From: JAFIHK01 sp041441455
Lineage (GTDB): Bacteria; Bacteroidota; Bacteroidia; Bacteroidales; UBA932
NCBI GenBank assembly: GCA_041441455.1
Contig: JASDTB010000100.1
Coordinates: forward strand, 1-44,067
DNA: 44,067 bases
Direction: 5' to 3'
A model generated the notes under the pieces. It ran no database searches. It saw only the letters and a list, made by a program, of their open reading frames with translations, and was not told the origin of the DNA. The position numbers and the translations under genes were made by a program. Position 1 is the stretch's first letter. Each line of letters opens with the position of its first letter. Shown here one piece after another: positions 8,627-15,920 of this stretch.

Positions 8627-9919
8627 ATGAGATATGTATTTAAGTTTCCAGATATAGGCGAAGGTCTCGACGAAGGGACAATCGTTGAATGGCATGTCGA
8701 AAAGGGACAATCTGTAAAGATGGGAGATCCTTTAGTAACAATGGAGACAGATAAAGTTGTGACTGCAATTCCGTCGCCAAAGGATGGAATTATTGCAGCT
8801 AAATTTGGAAAAGTTGGCGAGACAATTCACGTAGGAGCAGCGCTTGTAGAGATAGACATGGCAGGAATTGAGGGGGCAGCGGCAATCGAAGAGGCAGCAA
8901 AAACCGAGGCAGTTGCAGAAGAGGGAGCTGGTGTGGTTGGAACACTTGAAGTTGCAGGCAATAGTATGGTTTTATCAGCTAGTAAAGAGGGTGTTGCAAG
9001 TTCAGAACATAGAGTGGTTGGAGATAAGAAAGCTTTGGCAACCCCAGTAGCAAGAGCAGTTGCCAAAGAGCTTGGTGTAGACATAAATAGAGTTATAGGA
9101 TCAGGACCTGCCGGTAGAGTAACAAAAGATGATATTATCAGATTTAGTAAGAGTAGCTCAACTCTATCAAATTCAAAATCACCTTCATCAACTTCAACGT
9201 CTGCGATTGAATCAAATGTTAATCTTGTAGAAGTTGAACCGTTAACTCAGATTCGTAAAACAATTGCAAAAAACATGTTGAACAGCAAACATAATGCTGC
9301 ACACATGACCGTTTTCGAAGAGGTGGAGATCTCAGAACTTGTCTCAGTACGCGACAGATATAAAGACAAATACAAAAATGATAATGTTAAGTTGACATAT
9401 CTTGCCTTTATTGTAAAAGCCACAGCTGCATCTTTGAAAAAGTTCCGTGCTCTAAACTCCGAAATGGATTCCGAAAAAGGGGTAATGATCTATAAAAAAT
9501 ACTACAATGTTGGAATCGCTACAGATACAGATAAAGGTCTGGTAGTACCTGTGATCAGAAATGCAGACAAACTCTCGATCAAAGAAATAGCAATTGAAAT
9601 TCAAAAGATTTCAGAAAAAGCAAGAGATGGGAAATTAACTCTTGACGATATGAAAGATGGCACTTTCACAATAACAAGCTATGGAAGCATCGGAGGCAAA
9701 TTTGCTGTACCTGTTATTAACTATCCACAAGCGGGAATACTAGGAATTGGTAGAATCTCTGAGCAGCCAGTTGTCAAAGAAAAACAAGTTGTTCCAGGGA
9801 CAGTTCTGCCTCTATCACTTAGTGTAGACCATAGAATTGCTGATGGTGGAGAAACTGCAAGATTTTTAAATAGTATAATGGCTTATCTTTCAGATCCGGT
9901 AAGTCTTTTAATGGAATAA
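8627..9919 (+). CDS. pdhC: Pyruvate dehydrogenase E2, dihydrolipoyl acetyltransferase
   Basis: The 430-residue protein has one N-terminal lipoyl domain with the lipoylation site METDKVVTAIPSP (K43). An Ala/Glu-rich linker at about 80-125 leads to a peripheral-subunit-binding domain (ATPVARAVAKELGVDI, then GSGPAGRVTKDDI). A Ser/Thr-rich linker at about 175-198 precedes the catalytic domain, which carries LSVDHRIADGG with the active-site His and Asp. It forms the core of the complex, transferring acetyl groups to CoA. K43 is the expected substrate of the lipoate ligase encoded three genes downstream at 11296. A single lipoyl domain is normal for bacterial E2 proteins of this length. Confidence 0.9.
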   Translation: MRYVFKFPDIGEGLDEGTIVEWHVEKGQSVKMGDPLVTMETDKVVTAIPSPKDGIIAAKFGKVGETIHVGAALVEIDMAGIEGAAAIEEAAKTEAVAEEGAGVVGTLEVAGNSMVLSASKEGVASSEHRVVGDKKALATPVARAVAKELGVDINRVIGSGPAGRVTKDDIIRFSKSSSTLSNSKSPSSTSTSAIESNVNLVEVEPLTQIRKTIAKNMLNSKHNAAHMTVFEEVEISELVSVRDRYKDKYKNDNVKLTYLAFIVKATAASLKKFRALNSEMDSEKGVMIYKKYYNVGIATDTDKGLVVPVIRNADKLSIKEIAIEIQKISEKARDGKLTLDDMKDGTFTITSYGSIGGKFAVPVINYPQAGILGIGRISEQPVVKEKQVVPGTVLPLSLSVDHRIADGGETARFLNSIMAYLSDPVSLLME

Positions 9920-9922
9920 AAA

Positions 9923-9928
9923 AGGAGG
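9923..9928 (+). promoter_or_regulatory. Strong Shine-Dalgarno before lpdA
   Basis: AGGAGG sits 6 bases before the ATG at 9935. A full consensus site like this is unusual here, where most genes have weak or no visible Shine-Dalgarno. It fixes the lpdA start and suggests high independent translation of E3. Confidence 0.6.
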
Positions 9929-9934
9929 TTTATC

Positions 9935-11287
9935 ATGTATGATTTAATCATAATCGGATCGGGACCTGCGGGTTATGTCGCTGCTATCAGAGCAGGACAA
10001 GTTGGATTGAAGACAGCAATTGTCGAAAGATCCAAAATAGGCGGAATGTGCCTTAATTGGGGATGTATTCCATCAAAATCAATGATTGAGAGCCTTAAAC
10101 TATACAACAAAATCTCTAAAGATGCCGGACGTTTTGGAATTGAGGGAATAGACAAAAACACTATCTGCTTCAATTGGAATAAGGCATTAAAAAGGGCAGA
10201 CGGTATTGTTAAAAAACTTACCGGTGGAGTTGAATTTCTACTGAAGAAAAATGGTGTCGATATAATAAACGGCGAAGCTAAAATTGTATCTGCAAATTCT
10301 ATTCTAGTAGATAACAGACTATTAGAGACAAAGAGTATTATCATTGCAACAGGTTCTACCTCTCCTACCCTTAAAAGCTCAAATGCAGGTTTAGTTATTG
10401 AACCAGCAGAGCTTTTCAAAGAGAGAGATTTTCCAGAAAACATAGTTATTTATGGAAAATCCCCAGTTGCAGTAGAATTAGCACAAGCATTTAACTTGAT
10501 GGACAAAAAAGTGACATTGATCTCAGATGGTTCGTCAATTATGCCAAAAGCAGACAAATACATCAGCTCATTCATCTTGAACAAACTTAAAAAAGAGAGA
10601 ATCGAAGTAATTTTTGATTTCAAGATTGAATCTGTAGACTCAATTTGGAGCGGAGGTACTTTGAATGTAAATGGTAAAGAGGTTAAATGCGAAATGATAA
10701 TTAACGCTTCTGATAGATTAGGCAATCTTATCTCTTCTGACATTCAGATAGAGACATCAGATGGATATTATTCAGTTAATGATCATTTTATGACCTCTGT
10801 TGAGAATATTTATGCAGTTGGTGATGTGAATGGATTAAGTATGTTTGCTCATGTAGGGTCTGCCCAGGGGCTAAATGTAGTGAACAGACTCAAAGGAATT
10901 GATCACAAGCTAGATATGAAGAAATTACCTCTAAATATGTATACAATACCAGAAGCTGCACAGATTGGATTGACAGAAGACGAGGTTAAAGCCGAAGGTG
11001 TTGAATATAAGATTAGTGAATTCCCATTATCTGCGAATGGAAAGGCTCAGACCGAAGGTAATGCCGAAGGTTTTGTAAGAATACTCTCTGATAAAAAGTA
11101 TGGAGAGGTTTTAGGAGTTCAGATAGTTGCGTCAAATGCTACCGACATGATCAATGAAGCCTCTGCATATATACAGTTAGAATCTACAGTTTACGACATT
11201 GCCCAAACCGTCCATACACATCCAACAGTATCTGAGGTGTTTATGGAAGCTGGTTTCGAAGCTGTTGATTTTGCAATTCACAAATAA
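9935..11287 (+). CDS. lpdA: Dihydrolipoyl dehydrogenase (E3)
   Basis: The 450-residue flavoprotein begins with the FAD-binding motif GSGPAGYVAAIRA. The redox-active disulfide is in GGMCLNWGCIPSK (C39 and C44). A second dinucleotide-binding segment for NAD follows at about residues 165-195 (IVIYGKSPVAVELAQAF). The C-terminal interface motif HTHPTVSEVFMEA supplies the catalytic His-Glu pair of the partner subunit. It reoxidises the dihydrolipoyl arm of E2, passing electrons to NAD. The NAD-binding glycine motif is degenerate (YGKSPVAVE rather than GxGxxGxE), which is worth noting, but the protein is otherwise complete and sits in the pdh operon. Confidence 0.9.
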   Translation: MYDLIIIGSGPAGYVAAIRAGQVGLKTAIVERSKIGGMCLNWGCIPSKSMIESLKLYNKISKDAGRFGIEGIDKNTICFNWNKALKRADGIVKKLTGGVEFLLKKNGVDIINGEAKIVSANSILVDNRLLETKSIIIATGSTSPTLKSSNAGLVIEPAELFKERDFPENIVIYGKSPVAVELAQAFNLMDKKVTLISDGSSIMPKADKYISSFILNKLKKERIEVIFDFKIESVDSIWSGGTLNVNGKEVKCEMIINASDRLGNLISSDIQIETSDGYYSVNDHFMTSVENIYAVGDVNGLSMFAHVGSAQGLNVVNRLKGIDHKLDMKKLPLNMYTIPEAAQIGLTEDEVKAEGVEYKISEFPLSANGKAQTEGNAEGFVRILSDKKYGEVLGVQIVASNATDMINEASAYIQLESTVYDIAQTVHTHPTVSEVFMEAGFEAVDFAIHK

Positions 11288-11295
11288 ATCAAAAA

Positions 11296-11925
11296 ATGAT
11301 AGAAGTTGCAGAATATAACCTGCCAGATATCAAGATTATAGAATCTGAAAGGGAGTTCGATTTTCATTTTTGGACTCCCGATAGATTCTGTATTGTTCTT
11401 GGTCGGTCTGACTCCCCAGACACTGCTTTGGAGGTGGAAAATGTCCTGAATGATGGGATATCTGTACTAAAGAGACCATCTGGAGGGCATACTGTTGTGT
11501 TGTCTGGAAAAATGGTTGTATTTTCAATCAAAGCAGATTTCAAGAAGGCTGGAAATCCAAAACGATTTTTTAGACTTGTTAATATGCGTCTGATTGAAGC
11601 TTTTATCGAAAGAGGTGTTACAAACATCCACTCAAGAGGAATCTCCGATTTATCTATTGAGGATAGAAAAATCCTTGGTTCGTCGATGTATCTAAAAAAT
11701 AATTCAATCTTTTATCATGCGGTATTAAATATTAATGAAGAGGTCTCTTCAATCTCAAAATATTTAAAACACCCAACAAGTGAACCTGATTACAGAAAAG
11801 GAAGAGCTCACGAAGATTTTGTTACTTCTCTTCAAAAAGAGGGTTATCAGATATCAGAAAATGAGGTATATGCGGCTATAAAAGAGGCTATTTCGAGGAT
11901 TCGGGAAGATATTTATCAGTCATAA
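11296..11925 (+). CDS. Lipoate-protein ligase A family protein
   Basis: The 209-residue protein belongs to the biotin/lipoate ligase (BPL_LplA_LipB) fold. The lipoyl-AMP binding segment is LKRPSGGHTVVLSGKMVVFS, corresponding to the family RRxSGGGAVxHxxGN. IEDRKILGSSMYLKNNSIFYHAVLN holds the conserved catalytic lysine region. It would attach lipoate to K43 of the E2 protein. It follows lpdA by 8 bp and is clearly part of the pdh operon, so the operon encodes its own activation step. The protein is shorter than E. coli LplA and lacks that enzyme's separate accessory domain. A LipL/LipM-type transferase is an alternative. Its last 38 bp overlap the convergent TPR gene. Confidence 0.75.
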   Translation: MIEVAEYNLPDIKIIESEREFDFHFWTPDRFCIVLGRSDSPDTALEVENVLNDGISVLKRPSGGHTVVLSGKMVVFSIKADFKKAGNPKRFFRLVNMRLIEAFIERGVTNIHSRGISDLSIEDRKILGSSMYLKNNSIFYHAVLNINEEVSSISKYLKHPTSEPDYRKGRAHEDFVTSLQKEGYQISENEVYAAIKEAISRIREDIYQS

Positions 11926-13222
11926 ACAGCTCCTCTCTAGTTTTATCTCTAATAATTAATGCATCTTCTACTATCTTTCTATACGGCTGTTTTATATTGC
12001 CTTCTCCATCTCTACACAATTCTATAAAGCGATCAAGAAGTTTAATTCCCTCTTCTCTGTTTGTACGCTCTTTCATCTGACACTTAGCAATTCCCATATA
12101 ATAAATGAGCTTTGTATTAGATCCATTGATTTTATATGCTTCATTCAAAAAGTTATAAGCCTCCTCCCATTTTTTTAATTTCAAATTAACCATTCCCTTT
12201 TGATTCATAATCATGGCAATAACCTCTGGATCTGGGGCTAATTTTGCGATAGCTTCGTCGAAATATTTTAATGCCTCTTGCTCCTTATTGTTAAAAAAGC
12301 AGCATGATCCGAGGTAAAAAAAGGCCTTTGAATCGGCATCTTCGTCTTCAACAATTAAGTTTCTTAAAATCTCTTCACCTCTCGTATAATCTTCAATCAT
12401 ATATGATGAAATCCCAATCAAAAGCTTTGTCCTTGATGAGGAGTCTCCCGCAAACAATAACTTCTCATAAAGCCTTTTAGCCTCTTTAAATTGCTCTAAT
12501 TTATAGCTACATGATGCATATTGTTGAAGTGCTTTCAAGTTAGTTGAATCACCATAATAGGCTCTGGATGCGTAAATGTAAGCATCACTGAAATTGTCCA
12601 ATTTTGAATGAATGAAGCTAATATTCAGTTTTACAAATGTATTTTTCTTGTCGATTTTTTCGGCTTTTAAATAGTATTTCAAAGAACTATCTACCTTTGA
12701 TGCAGCCCAATAATAATCACCTGTTAATTTATTCAGTAGAAAGTTTGATGGACTTTTTTTACACTCAGTTTTTACAACTTCAACTGCCTTCTCTGGATAA
12801 CCGCTTGAATACAGAGCATCTGCATACTTAATTGCACTTTTAACCGACAAAGAGTCGCCTTTAGCAATTAGTTTTTCATATAAATTAGCTGATTTTGAAT
12901 AAAGTCCTCTTTCCAACATAATTTCTGCAAGCATTTCCATGCTTTTAGAATCACTGTTACTTTTGAGGTTTTCTTCTAGCATAGTAGCTGCTTCATTCAA
13001 TTCTCCAAATTGTCTTAAAATGTAAGCACCATAGTATCTCAACTCCCATTTCTGAGAGATAAAGGCACTATCCTTTAATGATTCAAAAACGATACTCCTA
13101 GCCTCTTTTAGATTACCTTCAGTAATGTTTACAAGAATCTCTCTCTTGACTTGGTTGTAATCTTTTGAATAGATACTAATAAAAAACAACAATAACAAAC
13201 TAGTGATAATTAACCCTTTCAT
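11888..13222 (-). CDS. Exported tetratricopeptide-repeat protein
   Basis: An upstream in-frame Met (13315) exists, but the start at 13222 gives a proper signal peptide (MKGLIITSLLLLFFISIYS) and leaves room for a promoter, so I prefer it (444 residues). The mature protein is a run of about ten TPR-like helix pairs, for example ALYSSGYPEKAVEVVK, YLKAEKIDKKNTFVKLN, ALKYFDEAIAKLAPDPEVIAM and AYNFLNEAYKINGSNTKLIY. TPR proteins act as periplasmic or outer-membrane-associated scaffolds; no partner is evident. It overlaps the convergent lipoate ligase gene by 38 bp and is divergent from the coiled-coil gene. Confidence 0.8.
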   Translation of the reverse strand: MKGLIITSLLLLFFISIYSKDYNQVKREILVNITEGNLKEARSIVFESLKDSAFISQKWELRYYGAYILRQFGELNEAATMLEENLKSNSDSKSMEMLAEIMLERGLYSKSANLYEKLIAKGDSLSVKSAIKYADALYSSGYPEKAVEVVKTECKKSPSNFLLNKLTGDYYWAASKVDSSLKYYLKAEKIDKKNTFVKLNISFIHSKLDNFSDAYIYASRAYYGDSTNLKALQQYASCSYKLEQFKEAKRLYEKLLFAGDSSSRTKLLIGISSYMIEDYTRGEEILRNLIVEDEDADSKAFFYLGSCCFFNNKEQEALKYFDEAIAKLAPDPEVIAMIMNQKGMVNLKLKKWEEAYNFLNEAYKINGSNTKLIYYMGIAKCQMKERTNREEGIKLLDRFIELCRDGEGNIKQPYRKIVEDALIIRDKTREELFMTDKYLPESSK

Positions 13223-13245
13223 AACAACTAAGATTTTAGTTATTG

Positions 13246-13280
13246 CAAAAGTATAAAAATTATTTATCTTTCTATCAAAA
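13246..13280 (-). promoter_or_regulatory. Promoter of the TPR gene
   Basis: On the minus strand TACTTTTG (13246-13253) matches the Bacteroidota -7 element TAnnTTTG. A TTTTG at 13276-13280 lies 22 bp upstream as a -33 box, slightly wider than the usual 19-21. The -7 element ends 24 bp before the ATG at 13222 and lies inside the longer reading frame, supporting the downstream start. Confidence 0.55.
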
Positions 13281-13287
13281 TAGTTAT

Positions 13288-13662
13288 ATGTTGGAGAACG
13301 AAAAAGAGGGTGCAAAAAAGTTCGATAATAGCGAGTTACTTAGGAAAGCTAATATCGACAGAGAGGAATATTTTGCTGAGCTTGATAAGGAGCGGCAGAG
13401 AGAGCAACAAAAAATAGTTGCCGATAAAGAGTTCGAAGAGAGAAAGCAGAGAGAGATTCTTGATTTAGAGGATCAAGTGAATGCATTGATTTCTAAAAAC
13501 AGATTTTTTGAAAAAGAGATGAGATCTCTTTTAATTAATGGAGACGAAGGTGATAATCAGATAATTGAAAAATATAAAGATAAGATCTCACAAAATGAAT
13601 ATGAGATTTATCAATTAAGATGTTCCATCGACGAGGTAAGATATTCAAAGAGACCCGAATGA
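13288..13662 (+). CDS. Hypothetical coiled-coil protein
   Basis: I take the ATG at 13288 (MLENEKEGAKKF) as the start; an in-frame Met 45 bp upstream would run into the divergent promoter. The 124-residue product is highly charged and almost wholly helical, rich in Glu, Lys, Arg and Gln. One long coiled coil spans about residues 25-75 (ELDKERQREQQKIVADKEF onward) and a second about 90-118. There is no signal peptide, membrane segment or cysteine. I do not recognise the family. It is followed immediately by a hairpin terminator, so it looks monocistronic. Confidence 0.6.
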   Translation: MLENEKEGAKKFDNSELLRKANIDREEYFAELDKERQREQQKIVADKEFEERKQREILDLEDQVNALISKNRFFEKEMRSLLINGDEGDNQIIEKYKDKISQNEYEIYQLRCSIDEVRYSKRPE

Positions 13663-13683
13663 CAAATGTCAAACGGGCCTCTT
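13648..13683. terminator. Bidirectional hairpin terminator between the coiled-coil gene and SOD
   Basis: AAGAGACCCG (13648-13657) pairs with CGGGCCTCTT (13674-13683) with one A-C mismatch. Inside it TGACA and TGTCA form an inner extension after an AA/AA bulge. The hairpin overlaps the stop of the plus-strand gene and lies 45 bp past the minus-strand SOD stop, so it may serve both convergent genes. T-tracts are weak on both sides. Confidence 0.55.
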
Positions 13684-13687
13684 CTTG

Positions 13688-13717
13688 TTTAATCAATACT
13701 TATTTAATCAATACTTT
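13688..13717. repeat. Two-copy 15-bp tandem repeat
   Basis: TTTAATCAATACTTA is followed directly by TTTAATCAATACTTT, a period of 15 bp, in the gap between the convergent terminator and the SOD stop. It looks like a simple slippage duplication with no obvious role. Confidence 0.6.
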
Positions 13718-13727
13718 TCTAGTAACC

Positions 13728-14435
13728 TTACTTTACAAGTTCTGCATATCTTTCAGATACAAATTCCCAATTAATAACACTCCAGAATGCCTCAATATAG
13801 TCTGGTCTTCTATTTTGATATTTAAGATAATATGCATGTTCCCAAACGTCCATCCCAAGAATTGGAGTTCCCTTTTTGTCTGCAACCTCCATTAATGGAT
13901 TGTCTTGATTAGGAGTCGATGACACAAACAACTCACCTTTATCATCAACGCTCAACCATGCCCAACCACTTCCAAATCTTGTTTTACCAGCATCTGATAG
14001 TTGTTTTTTCAATTCATCCATCGATCCGAATTTTTTGTTTATTGCTTCAATCAGCTTTTCTGATGGTTTACCTGAATTTAGTTTCATGTTTTTCCAGAAC
14101 AGAATGTGATTGTAAAAACCACCTCCGTTGTTTCTTACAGCTGCAGGATACTTACTGATGTTTTTAAAAATGTCTTCGATAGACATATTTTCCATTTCAG
14201 TTCCTTTTATGGCATTCACAAAGTTGTCGAAATATGCTTTATGATGCTTTGAGTAATGGATTTCCATAGTCATTTTGTCGATAAAAGGCTCAAGAGCATC
14301 GTAAGAGTAAGGTAATGCAGGGAATTCAAATTTATTTATATTGTTCATATTAACAGGTTTATTATTGTTTATATTATTATTTGCATAAAGATTCATCGAT
14401 AGGATCGTAAGAACTGTAATAAAAAATGTTTTCAT
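13728..14435 (-). CDS. sodA: Exported Fe/Mn-family superoxide dismutase, Mn-type markers
   Basis: The 235-residue protein has a hydrophobic N-terminal leader (MKTFFITVLTILSMNLYANN) and an Asn-rich spacer ahead of the SOD fold, which starts at about residue 36 (FEFPALPYSYDALEP). The metal ligands are visible: H60 (MEIHYSKHH), H110 (GGFYNHILFW), D196 and H200 (GMDVWEHAYY). Gly in NNGGG and Q177 in STPNQDNP are the arrangement typical of Mn-SOD; Fe-SOD has its Gln in the earlier position. Leader and spacer suggest export to the periplasm, which is inference. It lies 97 bp downstream of dps, with a terminator in between. Confidence 0.88.
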   Translation of the reverse strand: MKTFFITVLTILSMNLYANNNINNNKPVNMNNINKFEFPALPYSYDALEPFIDKMTMEIHYSKHHKAYFDNFVNAIKGTEMENMSIEDIFKNISKYPAAVRNNGGGFYNHILFWKNMKLNSGKPSEKLIEAINKKFGSMDELKKQLSDAGKTRFGSGWAWLSVDDKGELFVSSTPNQDNPLMEVADKKGTPILGMDVWEHAYYLKYQNRRPDYIEAFWSVINWEFVSERYAELVK

Positions 14436-14485
14436 AATTCATGATTTTTTCTGTTAAAACGCAGATTGGCCGTTATTTGTTTAAA

Positions 14486-14517
14486 AAATACCGTCTATGA
14501 ATCTATAGACGGTATTT
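14486..14517 (-). terminator. Rho-independent terminator after dps
   Basis: A perfect 13-bp stem, AAATACCGTCTAT (14486-14498) and ATAGACGGTATTT (14505-14517), surrounds a 6-base loop. On the minus strand it is followed by a short T-run. It lies 14 bp beyond the dps stop and upstream of the SOD gene, so dps transcripts should mostly end here and SOD should be transcribed separately or by readthrough. Confidence 0.85.
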
Positions 14518-14531
14518 ATAAGTGTTGTTGA

Positions 14532-14966
14532 TTATTTGCTCATAAATGCTTTAAGCATCCATACAAACTTTTCTTGCTCTTTTAGATAATCAGTCATTAG
14601 AGCTATAGTAACTTCATCTTCATTCTCCGCAGCTGATTTTAGGATCTCCTTCTCTTGATTCATAAAAGATTGGTAATAGTCTAAAATCAACCCTAATGCT
14701 TTATCTCCGTCGCTAATAACTCCAGTCTCTTTGATTTTTGAAATCTTTAAATACTCGGAATAATTATGAGCAGGGGTCTCTCCTAGCATTAATATTCTTT
14801 CGGCAATTTCATCGGCCTTTTCGTTTAAATCATTGTAAATGTCTTCGAACTTTGAATGTAGAACATAGAATTCTCTTCCCTTGATATTCCAATGAAATCC
14901 TCTAAGGTTAGTGTAAGCAACTTGAATGTCTGCCAATAATTGTGATAATTGTAATGTTGTTTTCAT
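14532..14966 (-). CDS. dps: Dps-family DNA-protection ferritin
   Basis: The 144-residue protein matches Dps. The ferroxidase-site elements are FHWNIKGREFYVLHSKFEDIY (read as FHWN...H..FEDIY) and LNEKADEIAERI, where His, Asp and Glu residues from neighbouring subunits bind iron. Dps forms a 12-subunit shell that stores iron using hydrogen peroxide and often coats DNA in stationary phase. The N-terminus is short with little Lys-rich tail, so DNA binding may be weak. It has its own promoter and terminator. Neighbours SOD and pirin make this an oxidative-stress block. Confidence 0.9.
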   Translation of the reverse strand: MKTTLQLSQLLADIQVAYTNLRGFHWNIKGREFYVLHSKFEDIYNDLNEKADEIAERILMLGETPAHNYSEYLKISKIKETGVISDGDKALGLILDYYQSFMNQEKEILKSAAENEDEVTIALMTDYLKEQEKFVWMLKAFMSK

Positions 14967-15002
14967 GATATTATATTTTTTAATTGTTTCTAATTTTCAT
15001 TA

Positions 15003-15034
15003 CAAAGATAGATTGTGTCAAACATAAATGCAAA
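15003..15034 (-). promoter_or_regulatory. Promoter of dps
   Basis: On the minus strand TTTG (15031-15034) and TATCTTTG (15003-15010) are separated by exactly 20 bp, a textbook Bacteroidota -33/-7 promoter. The -7 box ends 36 bp upstream of the dps ATG. The surrounding 207-bp gap also has to contain the pirin promoter, which I could not identify. Confidence 0.75.
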
Positions 15035-15173
15035 CAGATATATTTTATCTATCAATAGACACCCTCTATCTAGAAATGAGTCTAATAAACAATCTTCTTT
15101 AATGGTTGTTAATTATAAAAAAGATGAAGAATACATATTTTAATATTATATCACTCATATTTAAGCAAATCAT

Positions 15174-15893
15174 ATGAAAAAAATCATACATAAATCCAAT
15201 ACGAGAGGACATACCAATATGGGATGGTTAGACTCTTATCACTCATTTAGTTTCGGAGATTATTTCAATAGGGAGAGAATTAATTTTGGCGCTTTAAGAG
15301 TTATCAATGATGATTTAGTAGCTCCAGGAATGGGCTTTGGAACTCATCATCATGATAATATGGAGATTATTAGTATCCCACTCGAAGGAGTATTAGAGCA
15401 TAGAGATAGTCTGAATAACGTCTCTTTGATAAAAAAGGGGGAAATACAAGTTATGAGCGCCGGTTCGGGAGTATATCATAGTGAGTATAATAAAAGCGAA
15501 GACTCTCCTGTTAAGTTTTTACAAATATGGGTCTTTCCAGATTCAAAGGATGTTAATCCTCGATATGATCACAAGAAAATTGATTTAGAGTCAAGTAAAA
15601 ACAAGTTACTTCAAATTTTATCTCCGGATTCAAATGATGAAGGTGTTTGGATACATCAAAAAGCTTGGTTCAATATCGGGAGTTTTGACGCTAATCAATC
15701 GATTGATTATTCTCTCAAAAATCGTCAGAACGGAGTCTATCTGTTCATAATCTCAGGAGAGATAGAAATAGATGGAATGTCTGCACAAACACGCGATGGA
15801 ATTGGGATTACAGAGAGTGAAAATTTAAAAATCAATGTTGTAAAACCAACCGAAATCCTCATTATGGAGGTTCCTATGATTAAAGGATATTAA
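15174..15893 (+). CDS. Pirin family protein
   Basis: The 239-residue bicupin matches the pirin/YhhW family. It contains LDSYHSFSFGDY, the metal-binding cluster GTHHHDNMEIISIPLEG and the downstream EIQVMSAGSGVYHSEYN, which supply the three His and one Glu that hold iron or another metal in the N-terminal cupin. Some bacterial pirins cleave quercetin and others bind metabolic enzymes; the role here is unknown. It is divergent from dps, so it may share stress control, but no common operator is visible. Length is standard. Confidence 0.85.
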   Translation: MKKIIHKSNTRGHTNMGWLDSYHSFSFGDYFNRERINFGALRVINDDLVAPGMGFGTHHHDNMEIISIPLEGVLEHRDSLNNVSLIKKGEIQVMSAGSGVYHSEYNKSEDSPVKFLQIWVFPDSKDVNPRYDHKKIDLESSKNKLLQILSPDSNDEGVWIHQKAWFNIGSFDANQSIDYSLKNRQNGVYLFIISGEIEIDGMSAQTRDGIGITESENLKINVVKPTEILIMEVPMIKGY

Positions 15894-15920
15894 TGATTAA
15901 GTATATTAATGATTAAAGTA
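15888..15920. repeat. Two-copy 16-bp tandem repeat across the pirin/nnr 3' ends
   Basis: TATTAATGATTAAGTA is followed by TATTAATGATTAAAGTA. The first copy supplies the pirin stop codon (15891-15893) and the second contains the stop of the convergent nnr gene (15913-15915). It looks like a small duplication that created part of the intergenic gap. Confidence 0.55.

Noticed and set aside
8827..9084. Minus-strand Ala/Ser-rich reading frame inside pdhC
   Set aside because: It mirrors the Ala/Glu linker of E2 on the other strand and has no start context or family match.
9973..10743. Two long minus-strand reading frames inside lpdA
   Set aside because: They are shadows of the conserved E3 coding frame with no recognisable motifs.
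13223..13315. Longer N-terminus for the TPR protein
   Set aside because: It would place a signal peptide internally, cover the promoter and overlap the divergent gene.
13728..14435. Fe-type SOD
   Set aside because: The Gln is in the late position (NQDNP) with Gly in the early one, the Mn-type arrangement; cambialistic activity remains possible.
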